A stretch of 64,000 nucleotides of DNA from Bradyrhizobium sp. Tv2a-2 (GCF_000472425.1 NZ_AXAI01000013.1:124168-188167); one strand, 5' to 3'; shown: positions 15,825 through 24,840, counted from the stretch's first letter. The notes: generated from the letters alone by a model not told the origin. Translations and numbers: made by a program.

Positions 15825-16538
15825 CTCCAGCGCGCTGACGTTCCAGGTGGCGTGGCTGACATCGGGCAGCTTCGAAAGCCCGGCAACCACGGCGTCCAGC
15901 TCGTCCGGCGCGGCCGAGAACGGCACGAGTTCGGCGGCGACTTCGACATTGTCATCGGAGTGGTACATCACCTTGGTTTCGCGGATCGGGTAGCTCGCAT
16001 CCTCCAGCTTTTCGATAAGGCTTTCCCGGATTTCCGCGGCACGGTCAGCGATGGTCGTCACAATGATTTCATAATTGGCCTCGGACGCCCCCTCGTTCAG
16101 CGGGATGCGATCGATCGCATTCACCAGCGGGCGCAGCAACGTGTTGCCTGCCAGCACAAACACCGTGACCGCCGCGGACTGCGCTACCATATCGGCGCCT
16201 GCGCAGGCGCCGACCGCGGCGCAGGACCACAGCGTGGCGGCGGTGTTGAGGCCGCGCACATTCATGCCCTCCTTCATGATCGCGCCGGCGCCGAGGAAGC
16301 CGATGCCGGACACGACATAGGCGATCACCCGCACGGCACCGTCGGCGCCGGAGAGGTGATCGGCAAGATCGACGAAAGCGGCTGCCCCGACGCAGACCAG
16401 GACATTGGTGCGCAGCCCCGCGCTGCGCTGGCGGTACTGCCGCTCGGCGCCGATCAACGTGCCGAACACAAAGGCGACGAACAGGCTGACCAGCGTGTCG
16501 AGGAAGTCATAAAGCTGAAACGTCTTGATGAACTGCAC
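15822..16538 (-). CDS. MgtC/SapB family membrane protein
   Basis: 238-residue protein. Residues 1-140 form the MgtC membrane domain of about four to five helices with family signatures FGTLIGAERQYRQRSAGLRTNVLVCVGAA and VVSGIGFLGAGAIMKEGMNVRGLNTAATLW. Residues about 155-238 form a cytosolic ACT-like domain. MgtC proteins modulate the F1Fo ATPase and magnesium homeostasis in pathogens, and here the role is unknown. The start is GTG at 16538 preceded by GAGGTGG. Confidence 0.9.
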   Translation of the reverse strand: MQFIKTFQLYDFLDTLVSLFVAFVFGTLIGAERQYRQRSAGLRTNVLVCVGAAAFVDLADHLSGADGAVRVIAYVVSGIGFLGAGAIMKEGMNVRGLNTAATLWSCAAVGACAGADMVAQSAAVTVFVLAGNTLLRPLVNAIDRIPLNEGASEANYEIIVTTIADRAAEIRESLIEKLEDASYPIRETKVMYHSDDNVEVAAELVPFSAAPDELDAVVAGLSKLPDVSHATWNVSALE

Positions 16539-16716
16539 CCGCCACCTCGCTTCTCAGCGATTCCCATCTGCCAGCGCATAATATGGATGGCGGCTCCGGA
16601 CAAGATCGCGGGGCATGACAGATCATCGTCATCCTCTTTGATCGGCATCAAACCGGCCACGGCGAAATGCGCATAGCCTCTGTGCAGAAGGACCGGCCAA
16701 AGGCCCGGACGTCGAC

Positions 16717-17076
16717 ATGTCCAAATCAGACAAGACCATTTCAAGCCACTCCGTTCGCGCCGGACGCGACGCGGTCAGCTCGGTCAAATTTCCGCAAACG
16801 CTAATGGCCGCGATCGATGCCTGGGCGGAGGCGCACCAGGCCACGCGTTCCGACGCCATCCGCCAGCTGGTGGAGCTCGGGCTGGGCGCAGCCCCACATC
16901 GTGCGGCCGGCCATCACGACTCCCTGGCGATCGAGGCTTTGGCCGTGCAACAGATCGCTGCGCTGTTGGACCCGTCGCTTGCGCCGAACGAACGCGAGCG
17001 CCGCATCCGAAGACTCATCGACGGTCCGCCGGAATTTTGCGACGAACGTATCGACCTGCCAAAGCACCAGATGTAA
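16717..17076 (+). CDS. Ribbon-helix-helix DNA-binding protein, CopG/MetJ-like
   Basis: 119-residue protein. Residues about 22-55 form a ribbon-helix-helix: beta strand SSVKFPQTLM, helix AAIDAWAEAHQA, turn TRSDAIRQLVELGLG. The C-terminal half is helical and acidic/basic (NERERRIRRLIDGPPEFCDERIDL). Typical RHH proteins are antitoxins or small repressors, but no toxin gene adjoins it. The next gene is convergent, twelve bases away. Confidence 0.7.
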   Translation: MSKSDKTISSHSVRAGRDAVSSVKFPQTLMAAIDAWAEAHQATRSDAIRQLVELGLGAAPHRAAGHHDSLAIEALAVQQIAALLDPSLAPNERERRIRRLIDGPPEFCDERIDLPKHQM

Positions 17077-17088
17077 CCGCGAAATCGC

Positions 17089-17331
17089 CTACACGTGCAG
17101 CCGCCGCGCGGCGTCTTCCTTCTGCCGGATGGTTTCGTGGCAGCCGATCAGGCGCAGGAATCCTTGCGGATGCATTTCATGGCCGTGGGCTCCCATCGTG
17201 CCCTGCTGCGTCATCGGTCCGCAATTGGCGTGGGACGGCTTCTTGAGCAATTCGGCAGGCGCCGCGTCGATGCGATCAGGGCCCAAGGCGGCCCCGCTTG
17301 AGTTCTGCGCGCCCCTGTAAGAAGCGACCAT
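17089..17331 (-). CDS. Small soluble protein, unknown
   Basis: 80-residue protein beginning MVASYRGAQNSSGAAL. The C-terminal half is regular (HEMHPQGFLRLIGCHETIRQKEDAARRLHV), suggesting a helix. Its ATG follows AGGGAGTTGCTG, a good ribosome-binding site, and this start is far better than upstream in-frame codons. It is convergent with the RHH protein and lies upstream of the GntR regulator. No family recognised. Confidence 0.5.
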   Translation of the reverse strand: MVASYRGAQNSSGAALGPDRIDAAPAELLKKPSHANCGPMTQQGTMGAHGHEMHPQGFLRLIGCHETIRQKEDAARRLHV

Positions 17332-17492
17332 CAGCAACTCCCTTCGTCGAAAAAGGGGCAGATCGATTGACTTAACTCGGAACCGATCTGATCGAGCGAA
17401 CCTAGCACTTATGGGGCGTTGACTGAATTGATTCCGCGCAAACGAAAATTTCACAGCCACGGAACTTTTAACCGCCGCACAAGCGAGGCGCC

Positions 17493-18152
17493 TCAACCAG
17501 CGGCCCGGGTCGTCTGCTCATCCTCGGCGAAGCCCGCCCGGATCACCTCCTCGCGCTTGTGGCGCAGATGCGTGCGCAGGATATGAGCGAGGCCAAAGCC
17601 ATCGCGCCGCTTCAGCATGTTGAGGATCGCTTCGTGCTCCTGCATCGCCAGCGCCCAGCGCTGCTCCGTCATCGGCGTCAGATAACGCGCCCGGCGAATG
17701 CGTGCCGTGACCGTTTCATAAAGTCCGTTGAGCACCGGATTGTCGGCGGCTGTGACGATCGCCTCATGGATGAATCGGTTGCAGCGATAATAACGGGCGA
17801 GATCGCGATCGCGGTGATGCCGCGCCATGTCGGCATGGGCCGCTTCGATCGCAGCCAACTGCGTTTCGCTGATGCGCTCGCAGGCGAGCTCACCGGCCAG
17901 CGCCTCCAGGCCCTGGCAGACTTCGAAGAGAGCGCGCATGTCCTGGTCGGTCAGCCGTGCCGCGCGCGCGCCGCGATTGGGCAACAGCTGCACCAGGCCC
18001 TCGGCCGCCAGCACCTTCAGCGCCTCGCGCAACGGCGTGCGCGAGATCTGCAATCTCTCGCACAGCTCGCGCTCGGGGATGCGAGCTCCCGGCGGAATAT
18101 CCCCCTCCAGCAGCATGGCGCGGATGCCGACGACGACCTCAGTATGCAGCAT
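17493..18152 (-). CDS. GntR-family regulator, FCD subfamily
   Basis: 219 residues from the proposed start. The winged-helix GntR domain (residues about 10-75) includes IPERELCERLQISRTPLREALKVLAAEGLVQLLPNRGARAAR. The FCD effector domain follows, with metal-binding Asp/His pattern (RYYRCNRFIHEAIVTAADN, LAMQEHEAILNMLKRRD). These repressors sense small organic acids. It is divergent from the CoA-transferase/Tct operon and most likely controls it. Start is uncertain: ATG at 18152 fits the domain boundary, while an in-frame extension to 18242 would cross the operators. Confidence 0.85.
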   Translation of the reverse strand: MLHTEVVVGIRAMLLEGDIPPGARIPERELCERLQISRTPLREALKVLAAEGLVQLLPNRGARAARLTDQDMRALFEVCQGLEALAGELACERISETQLAAIEAAHADMARHHRDRDLARYYRCNRFIHEAIVTAADNPVLNGLYETVTARIRRARYLTPMTEQRWALAMQEHEAILNMLKRRDGFGLAHILRTHLRHKREEVIRAGFAEDEQTTRAAG

Positions 18153-18166
18153 GATGGCGAAAGCCC

Positions 18167-18181
18167 ATTTTGCATGCAAAC
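18167..18181. promoter_or_regulatory. Candidate GntR operator, copy 1
   Basis: ATTTTGCATGCAAAC contains the palindrome TTTGCATGCAAA, typical of FCD-subfamily GntR sites (TNGCATGCAAA-like). It lies 15 bases upstream of the proposed regulator start, suggesting autoregulation. Confidence 0.5.
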
Positions 18182-18229
18182 TACCCGAACTTAGCCTAAA
18201 GATCGAGGGTTCCGGCTTGCCAACTGACG

Positions 18230-18245
18230 ATTTTGCATTCAAAAT
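18230..18245. promoter_or_regulatory. Candidate GntR operator, copy 2
   Basis: ATTTTGCATTCAAAAT shares TTTTGCATKCAAA with the site 63 bases away and lies 33 bases before the CoA-transferase start. The two sites are about six helical turns apart, on the same face, which would suit cooperative binding (inference). Confidence 0.5.
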
Positions 18246-18277
18246 TTCCTAAAACGACAAGAAAGGCGCCCAAGGAT

Positions 18278-19549
18278 ATGAACAGGCCGTTTCCTCCCGC
18301 CGCTGGCGAATCGGCGGCGCCCGGTCCGCTTGCCGGCCTCAAGGTGGTGGATCTCACCCATGTAATGGCAGGTCCGACCTGCACGCTGATGCTGGCCGAC
18401 ATGGGCGCCGACGTCATCAAGATCGAGAAGTGGCCGAACGGCGACGATACGCGTCACTCCGTGCCGCCCAAGATCGGTGACGAAGCCGCCTCCTTTCTGA
18501 TGATGAACCGCAACAAGCGCGGCATCGTGCTCGACCTCAAAACGGCCGGCGGCAAGGAGATCCTGCGGCGGCTGATCGCCAGCGCCGACGTGCTGGTCGA
18601 GAATTTCGCGCCGGGCGCGATGGAGCGGCTCGGCTTCGGGTACGAGGCGCTGCACAAGGACTTTCCAGCGCTGATCTATGGCTCGCTGTCCGGCTTCGGA
18701 CGCACCGGCCCCTACAAGCACCGGCGCGGCTTCGATCTCGTTGCGCAGGCAATGAGCGGCATCATGAGCTTCACCGGCGAGCGGCCGGACGGCCCGCCGG
18801 TGAAATGCGGCCCGCCGCTGTCGGACATTACGGCTGGTCTGTTGGCTGCGATGGGCATCCTTGCCGCCTATACGCACCGGCTGAAGACCGGCGAGGGACA
18901 ATGGGTGGAAACCTCGCTGTTCGAGGCGGCGCTGGTGCAGACCTATTGGCAGTCGACGATTGCGCTCGCAGCCAACACCGCGCCACGCGCGATGGGCTCG
19001 GCGCATCCCTTGAATGCGCCCTACCAGGCGTTCGAAGCTTCCGACGGCTGGCTCGTGGTCGGCGGCGCCAACAGGAAGCACTGGCTGTTGATGCTGGAGG
19101 TGCTCGGCGCGACGGAGCTCGCTTCCGACCCGCGTTTTGTCAACGGCTCGGACCGGATGGCGCATCTGAAAGAGCTTGAGGACGAACTCAGCCAGCGCTT
19201 CGGCACGCAAACCCGCGATCATTGGCTCGCTGCGCTTGATGCGAAAGGCGTGCCCTGCGGGCCCGTCAATGACATGCTGCAGGCGCTGTCCGACCCGCAG
19301 ACGCTGGCGCGCGACATGGTGGTGGAGGTCGAGCATTCGACGCTGGGCGCCGTGAAGACCATCGGGCTGCCGGTCAAGTTCTCGGAGACGCCGGGCAAGG
19401 TGCGGTCGGGCGCGCCGGTCTACGGCGAGCACTCGCGCGATGTCCTCAGCGAATACGGCTTTGACGAGGCGCAGATCGAGGCGCTCGAGCGGGAGGGCGC
19501 CGTGTTCTCCGCAGCGGCCGTGCCCAGGACAGGAAAGCAGATCGCATGA
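18278..19549 (+). CDS. CaiB/BaiF family (class III) CoA-transferase
   Basis: 423-residue class III CoA-transferase moving CoA between carboxylic acids. The N-terminal fold shows as LAGLKVVDLTHVMAGPTCTLMLADMGADVIKIE, NRNKRGIVLDLK and VLVENFAPGAMERLGF. The catalytic Asp is in GPPLSDITAGLLAAMGILAAY. It opens an operon with tctC, tctB and tctA, so it probably activates the acid the transporter imports. Length is normal (about 400). The ATG at 18278 is taken with GAAAGG ten bases upstream. Confidence 0.9.
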   Translation: MNRPFPPAAGESAAPGPLAGLKVVDLTHVMAGPTCTLMLADMGADVIKIEKWPNGDDTRHSVPPKIGDEAASFLMMNRNKRGIVLDLKTAGGKEILRRLIASADVLVENFAPGAMERLGFGYEALHKDFPALIYGSLSGFGRTGPYKHRRGFDLVAQAMSGIMSFTGERPDGPPVKCGPPLSDITAGLLAAMGILAAYTHRLKTGEGQWVETSLFEAALVQTYWQSTIALAANTAPRAMGSAHPLNAPYQAFEASDGWLVVGGANRKHWLLMLEVLGATELASDPRFVNGSDRMAHLKELEDELSQRFGTQTRDHWLAALDAKGVPCGPVNDMLQALSDPQTLARDMVVEVEHSTLGAVKTIGLPVKFSETPGKVRSGAPVYGEHSRDVLSEYGFDEAQIEALEREGAVFSAAAVPRTGKQIA

Positions 19550-19598
19550 CGTAACGATCACGCGATTCAAAACAACAAAAATAATCCGGGAGGAAACC

Positions 19599-20591
19599 AT
19601 GAAGACGACGCCAGCTTTTTTGCTGCCCGCTGCCATGCTCGCGCTAGCCGGCGCGATGCCAGCGCAGGCGGCCTGGCAGCCGCAAAAGCCGATCGAGTTT
19701 GTCGCAACCGCCGGCCCCGGCGGCGGCACCGACAATCTCGCCCGCGCGGTGCAGAACATTATCACCAAATACAAGCTGACCGATCAGCCGGTCGTCGTCG
19801 TCAACAAGGCCGGGGGCAGCGGCGCTGAAGGCTATGTCTATGGCAAGGCCTCCGCGGGCGATCCCTACAAGGTGATCTTCGGCACGTCGAATGCCTGGCA
19901 GCAGCCGCTGGTCTCGAAAGTTGCCTTCAACTACACCGACCTCACGCCGATCGCGGCGATGGCGCAGGACGAGTTCCTGCTCTGGGTGAAACAGGACGCG
20001 CCCTACAAGACCGCGGGCGACTATCTGAAGGCGGCCGCATCCGGCGATTTCAAGATGGGCGGCGCGCAGTCGAAGGACACTGACGAAGTGCTGACGCGGA
20101 TGATCGAGAAGGCCGGCCACGTCAAGATCACGTACATTCCCTTCAAGAGCGGCGCGGAAGCAGCCGTGCAGCTCGCCGGCGGCCATATCGATTCCCATGT
20201 CAACAACCCCAGCGAAAGCGCGGGCCAATGGCGCGGCGGCACGCAGCGCCCGCTCTGCGCCTTCAGCCCGAAGCGGCTGCCCGAAGGACCGAAGGTCACC
20301 GCAACAGAAGGCTGGAGCGATGTGCCGACCTGTATCGAGCAGGGGATCAACATTCCGCAATATGAGCAGCCGCGCACGGTGTGGCTGCCTGGCAAGGTCA
20401 CGAGCGAGCAAGCCGGCTACTATGTCGACCTCATGAAGAAGGTGCAGGCGACGGCGGAGTGGAAGGACTACATCGAGAAAAGCTCGCAGGTGGATACGTT
20501 CCTGACCGGCGAAGCCTTTGATGCCTTTATCAAGCAGGACCTTGAACATGTGAGGCAGGTCGCGGCCGAACAAGGCTGGCTGGTAAAGTGA
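19599..20591 (+). CDS. tctC: Tripartite tricarboxylate transporter solute-binding protein
   Basis: 330-residue periplasmic receptor of the Bug/TctC family with a signal peptide (residues 1-24, AMPAQA). Hallmarks are PIEFVATAGPGGGTDNLAR, VVVVNKAGGSGAEG and GGHIDSHVNNPSE. This variant diverges from typical Bug in the C-terminal half (PRTVWLPGK). A GGGAGGAAACC ribosome-binding site precedes the ATG. It is 49 bases after the CoA-transferase gene and followed by tctB and tctA, so this is a complete uptake system, probably for a di- or tricarboxylate. Confidence 0.9.
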   Translation: MKTTPAFLLPAAMLALAGAMPAQAAWQPQKPIEFVATAGPGGGTDNLARAVQNIITKYKLTDQPVVVVNKAGGSGAEGYVYGKASAGDPYKVIFGTSNAWQQPLVSKVAFNYTDLTPIAAMAQDEFLLWVKQDAPYKTAGDYLKAAASGDFKMGGAQSKDTDEVLTRMIEKAGHVKITYIPFKSGAEAAVQLAGGHIDSHVNNPSESAGQWRGGTQRPLCAFSPKRLPEGPKVTATEGWSDVPTCIEQGINIPQYEQPRTVWLPGKVTSEQAGYYVDLMKKVQATAEWKDYIEKSSQVDTFLTGEAFDAFIKQDLEHVRQVAAEQGWLVK

Positions 20592-20645
20592 ACGCGCGAG
20601 GCGCGGCATCAGGCCCGCGCCTGCCACAACGAGCTCGGGGACATC

Positions 20646-21110
20646 ATGATATCGCGGCGCGCCCTTGAAACAGCGACGGCGGTCCTGACCGGAAGCTTTG
20701 GGCTCGCGGTCATCGTCTCCAGCCTCGACAACGGTATCGGCTGGGGAAGCGATGGTGTCGATGCCGGGACCTTTCCCTTCATCACAGGCGTGATCATCCT
20801 CGCCGGAAGCCTCTATAATCTTCTAAGGGGCTTGAGCGGAATCGGCGTTGCGATATCGCGCACGGATCTGCGCCGCATCGCCGGGCTGTTCGTGCCTGCG
20901 GCGATGTTTGTCGGCGCCATTCCTTTTGCGGGGATGTATCTCGCCTCGGCCGGCTACATCTTCGGCGTGCTGGCGCTGCCGAAGCATCGATCGCTGCCCC
21001 GCGCGCTGATCATCGCGCTGGCGACGCCGCTTGCGCTGTATATCGTGTTCGAACGCATGTTCCAGGTGAGCCTGCCGCATGGCGGGCTTGCCGCCGCGCT
21101 AGGCTACTAA
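20646..21110 (+). CDS. tctB: TctB-family small permease subunit
   Basis: 154-residue membrane protein with about four helices (around residues 15-35, 42-62, 75-95, 110-145), the usual size of TctB. The stretch FPFITGVIILAGSLYNLLRG is typical. It lies directly between tctC and tctA. Confidence 0.85.
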   Translation: MISRRALETATAVLTGSFGLAVIVSSLDNGIGWGSDGVDAGTFPFITGVIILAGSLYNLLRGLSGIGVAISRTDLRRIAGLFVPAAMFVGAIPFAGMYLASAGYIFGVLALPKHRSLPRALIIALATPLALYIVFERMFQVSLPHGGLAAALGY

Positions 21111-21121
21111 AGGGGGCGCGG

Positions 21122-22648
21122 ATGGAAAATTTCCAGTCGCTGCTGCACGGCTTCACCATTGCCCTCTCTCTGCAGCATCTCGCGCTGATGGTGGTCGGCG
21201 TGCTGCTCGGCATCCTCGTCGGCGTGCTGCCGGGGCTCGGCGCGCCGAACGGCGTGTCGCTGTTGCTGCCGCTGACCTTCGGTATGCAGCCGGTCTCGGC
21301 CATCATCCTGCTCTCTAGCATGTACTGGGGCGCGCTATTCGGCGGCTCCGTCACCTCGATCCTGTTCAACATTCCGGGCGAGCCGTCCTCGGTCGCGACC
21401 ACCTTCGATGGCTATCCGATGGCGCGCGAAGGCAAGTCCACGACGGCGCTGGCCACCGCCTTCGGGTCGGCGGCGTTCGGCGCGCTGGTCGGCGTCATCC
21501 TGATCACCTTCCTCGCGTCCTGGGTGGCGCAGGTCGCGCTTGCCTTTGGCCCTGCTGAATATTTCGCGGTCTATTTCCTCGCCTTTGCGAGCTTCGTCGG
21601 CATGGGCGGTGCCGCGCCAATGAAGACAGTGGTCGCGCTCGCCATCGGCTTTGCCATTGCCGCGATCGGCATCGACACCGTGTCAGGCAGCGTCCGCCTG
21701 ACCATGGGGGTCGACGAACTGGTCAAGGGCGTGAGCTTCGTGGTCGCCGTGATGGGCCTGTTCGGCATCGGCGAACTGCTGATCGCGGTCGAGGAGGACA
21801 TCCACGCCCGCGCGGTCTCTTCCAGGATCGACTGGCGCGAGGTGTTTCGCGCGGTGGCGCGGCTGCCCAAGCACGGCACCGCGCTGCTGCGCAGCGCCGC
21901 CATCGGCTGCTGGATGGGCATCACGCCCGGCGGTCCGACGGCGGCGTCCTTCATGAGCTATGGCATCGCAAAGCGCTTCTCGCGCCGGGGGCGGTACTTC
22001 GGCAGCGGCGAGGTCGAGGGCATCATCGCGCCCGAGACCGCCGACCACGCCGCCGGCACCAGCGCGCTGCTGCCGATGCTCTCGCTCGGTATTCCCGGCT
22101 CCGCCACCGCGGCTGTCATGATGGGCGGGCTGATGATCTGGGGCCTCAATCCCGGGCCGATGCTGTTCATCGACCAGAAAGACTTTGTCTGGGGCCTGAT
22201 CGCCTCAATGTATGTCGGCAATATCGTCGCCGTCGTGCTGGTGCTGCTGACGGTGCCGGTGTTCGCCGCCCTGATGCGAATTCCCTTCGTCGTCATCGCG
22301 CCGCTGATCGTCATCGTCTGCGCGGTCGGGGCCTATTCGGTCTCGAACTCCTATCTCGATGTCGTACTGATGCTGGGCTTCGGCGTGGTCGGCTATCTCT
22401 TCAAAAAATTATCCTATCCGCTCGCTCCTCTGGTGCTGGCGATCGTGATCGGCGACAAGGCAGAGGACGCGTTCCGGCAGTCCATGCTGATGTCCAAGGG
22501 CTCACTGGCCATCTTCTTCGACAACCGCCTGGTGACGAGCCTCGTGGTCGCAGGCTTTGCGCTATTGCTGCTGCCGCTCGCGCTGCAGGTGCTGCGGCTA
22601 TTGCGCGGCGACGCCGACACGAGCGGTGAAAAAGTGAGGATCATATGA
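21122..22648 (+). CDS. tctA: TctA-family large permease subunit
   Basis: 508-residue membrane protein with about ten to twelve helices. Family hallmarks LVGVLPGLGAPNGVSLLLPLTF, YWGALFGGSVTSILFNIPGEP and GITPGGPTAASFMSYG are intact. With tctB it forms the sodium- or proton-coupled channel fed by the binding protein. Its stop codon overlaps by four bases (ATGA) the ATG of the cut pdxA-like frame. Confidence 0.94.
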   Translation: MENFQSLLHGFTIALSLQHLALMVVGVLLGILVGVLPGLGAPNGVSLLLPLTFGMQPVSAIILLSSMYWGALFGGSVTSILFNIPGEPSSVATTFDGYPMAREGKSTTALATAFGSAAFGALVGVILITFLASWVAQVALAFGPAEYFAVYFLAFASFVGMGGAAPMKTVVALAIGFAIAAIGIDTVSGSVRLTMGVDELVKGVSFVVAVMGLFGIGELLIAVEEDIHARAVSSRIDWREVFRAVARLPKHGTALLRSAAIGCWMGITPGGPTAASFMSYGIAKRFSRRGRYFGSGEVEGIIAPETADHAAGTSALLPMLSLGIPGSATAAVMMGGLMIWGLNPGPMLFIDQKDFVWGLIASMYVGNIVAVVLVLLTVPVFAALMRIPFVVIAPLIVIVCAVGAYSVSNSYLDVVLMLGFGVVGYLFKKLSYPLAPLVLAIVIGDKAEDAFRQSMLMSKGSLAIFFDNRLVTSLVVAGFALLLLPLALQVLRLLRGDADTSGEKVRII

Positions 22649-22740
22649 CTTCCGAACAGACGCGCCCAATCGTCGCGCTCGCGATGGGCGATCCCGCCGG
22701 CATCAGCGCCGAGCTCAGGACAGGCGCCGCCACCGGCTAG
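22645..22740 (+). pseudogene. Severed 5' end of a pdxA-like gene
   Basis: The ATG overlaps the tctA stop (ATGA). The peptide opens TSEQTRPIVALAMGDPAGIS, the unmistakable N-terminus of the PdxA (4-hydroxythreonine-4-phosphate dehydrogenase) family, which normally runs about 330 residues. After SAEL the match stops and the frame closes at codon 32 (TAG, 22738-22740), overlapping the end of the convergent SDR gene. CoA-transferase, Tct transporter and PdxA-like enzymes often share operons. Here the last gene has lost more than 90 percent of its length. Confidence 0.75.
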
Positions 22741-23462
22741 GCTGTATTGCCCGCATCCACGGTCAGCACTGTGCCGGTGATGTTGCGGCCGCCGTCGCCG
22801 AGCAGGTATTCCACCATCGATGCAACATCGTCGGCCTCCGGCAGCCGCCGCAGCGCGCTGCGGCCAGCGATGCGCTGGCGACCCTCTTCCGATAAGTCCT
22901 GCGTCAATTCGGTATCGATAAAGCCCGGCGCGATCGCGTTCACGGTGATCCCGAGCCTTCCAACCTCGCGCGCCAGCGAGCGGGTAAAGCCGGTCGCCGC
23001 CGCCTTGGTCGCGCCATACACGGAGAGGCCATTGTAGCCGGTCGAGGCGATGATGGAGGAGATGTTGACAACGCGTCCCGCGCCGCCGGCCATCATCTGG
23101 CGCACGACATATTTGGTCAGAACGACCGGCGAGAGCACGTTAAGCCGGATCAGCGCCTCGATCTCGGAATTGTGCATGGTTGCGAGCAACCCTTCGGCGC
23201 TCACTCCGGCATTGTTGACAAGACCGTAGATGGCGCCGAACTCGTCCCGCACCGATTTCACAAAGGCGGGAATCGCGTCGACCTTGCTGAGATCAAACGG
23301 CTTGAAGTGGAGGCGGTCGCCGCCCGCCGCGTGCATTGCCTGACGCAGCTCCTCGCTCTCGCGACGCGCCACGGCGGTCACGTGATAGCCCGCGGCGGCG
23401 AGCCGCCGCGCGATCGCGAGCCCAATACCGCGGCTGCCGCCGGTGACGAGGACATTACGCAT
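22737..23462 (-). CDS. Short-chain dehydrogenase/reductase, FabG-like
   Basis: 241-residue SDR. The dinucleotide motif is VTGGSRGIGLAIARRLA, NNAG is present, and the catalytic Ser-Tyr-Lys lie in ISSIIASTGYNGLSVYGATKAA. The C-terminus (PGFIDTELT, NITGTVLTVDAGNTA) is typical of 3-oxoacyl-ACP reductases. Its start overlaps the AMP ligase end by eight bases, so it is probably translated with the ligase and ACP genes. An acyl-ACP-linked ketone or aldehyde is the likely substrate (inference). Confidence 0.9.
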   Translation of the reverse strand: MRNVLVTGGSRGIGLAIARRLAAAGYHVTAVARRESEELRQAMHAAGGDRLHFKPFDLSKVDAIPAFVKSVRDEFGAIYGLVNNAGVSAEGLLATMHNSEIEALIRLNVLSPVVLTKYVVRQMMAGGAGRVVNISSIIASTGYNGLSVYGATKAAATGFTRSLAREVGRLGITVNAIAPGFIDTELTQDLSEEGRQRIAGRSALRRLPEADDVASMVEYLLGDGGRNITGTVLTVDAGNTA

Positions 23463-24840
23463 CGGCGCGCGCCAGCTTTCCGGCCGGCGTCACATCGAGC
23501 TGCTCGACGAAACGGATCACTGCCGGCACCTTGTGCGCGGCAAGCGACGCCTTGCACTGATCGAGAATTTCCTTACGGATCGCGTCAACGCGGCTCGCCT
23601 CGGTGCCGTCGGCGAGAACGACGTCGGCGACCACGATAGCGCCGGTGATCGGGCTCTTGCGCGAGCGCGCACGCGACATGCGCACGCTCGCATGCCGGTT
23701 GATCGCGGCCTCGATCTCTTCAGGATGAACCTTCAACCCGCCGATATTGATGATGCCGCCGCGTCGGCCGACAAAATAATAGCGGTCGGCGCGCAACTCG
23801 ACCATATCGCCGGTGTCGACGAAGCCCTCACTATCGGCGAGCGGCGCAGCATCGCCGCCGACGTAGGCATGCGCGGTACGACCGGAGCGGATGCGGAGCG
23901 AGCCATCGACGACCTTCATCTCGACGCCGTCGCGGCTCGGCCCGACCAGGCTCGCCGGAAAGCCCTCGCGCCCGTCATTCACCGCAAAGCCGACGCCCGC
24001 TTCGGTCGAAGCGTAAGCATGGCCGACGGATGCGCCGGGAAACGCCTGGGCGAGGCCGTCGAGCACGGCCTGGTCGGCGATTTCGCCGGAGAGGCGGACA
24101 TAACGCGGCGAAAACTGCGCAGCCGCGCCGCTCATCAACAGCTTGCGCCAGTGCGAGGGTGTACCGGAGATATGGGTGACGCCGCGCGCGGAGAGTCGTG
24201 CCACGTGATCGACGAGCGCTTCGCCGGGCTCGGACAGCACCATGGATCCGCCGCCGATCACGGCGCGGAGAAATATCTGCAGGCCGCCGTAGCGGCGAAT
24301 ATCATAGAAGGTCGCCCACACCGCGCTGGCGCTGCGCGCAGGTCCATCGGCGATGATGGCACCGGTCAGGCCCTCCAGCGTATGGCTCACTATCTTGGGG
24401 ACGCCCGATGTGCCCGAGGTCAGCATCAGCCAATCGGTAGCGCGTTCAGTGGTGATCTCGGGAGCACCATGTTCAGGCAGGTGAGCGCCGACGATGAGAT
24501 AGACGCCGGAATCCGACCAGCGCAGCGGCTGGTCTGTGACAATGGCATCGATCTCGGCATCGCTGACCAGCGCCTGGACGTGATCCGGATTGAGATCCGG
24601 TGGGCAAAGCAGCATGCGACGGGCGATGCCGTCGAGTTCGATCATCGCAATCGCCGACAGCAACTGGCCCGATAGAGCAAGCAGCACCGAACGGCCGGAC
24701 AATTCGCGCGCGGGGGTTGCAAGGCAGCTATGCGTGAGAACGTCAGTCAGCGACACGCTGTGTCGCGCGTCGGAAATCGTGCGGTCCTTCAGCTCCGGGC
24801 CGAGATATTCCCGGAGCGCGGAGATCTCACGCGGAGACAT
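23455..24840 (-). CDS. AMP-forming acyl ligase, possibly acyl-ACP synthetase
   Basis: 461-residue ANL-superfamily enzyme. The phosphate-binding loop is LTSGTSGVPK (about residues 140-149), the A5-like segment is GHAYASTEAGVGF, DTGDMVEL follows, the hinge is YYFVGRRGGIINIGGLKVHPEEIE, and the C-terminal Lys is in PAGKLAR. It is shorter than usual (about 500-550). Its ATG overlaps the ACP gene end by 14 bases, so it probably loads an acyl group onto that ACP. The substrate cannot be read from sequence. Confidence 0.85.
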   Translation of the reverse strand: MSPREISALREYLGPELKDRTISDARHSVSLTDVLTHSCLATPARELSGRSVLLALSGQLLSAIAMIELDGIARRMLLCPPDLNPDHVQALVSDAEIDAIVTDQPLRWSDSGVYLIVGAHLPEHGAPEITTERATDWLMLTSGTSGVPKIVSHTLEGLTGAIIADGPARSASAVWATFYDIRRYGGLQIFLRAVIGGGSMVLSEPGEALVDHVARLSARGVTHISGTPSHWRKLLMSGAAAQFSPRYVRLSGEIADQAVLDGLAQAFPGASVGHAYASTEAGVGFAVNDGREGFPASLVGPSRDGVEMKVVDGSLRIRSGRTAHAYVGGDAAPLADSEGFVDTGDMVELRADRYYFVGRRGGIINIGGLKVHPEEIEAAINRHASVRMSRARSRKSPITGAIVVADVVLADGTEASRVDAIRKEILDQCKASLAAHKVPAVIRFVEQLDVTPAGKLARADA

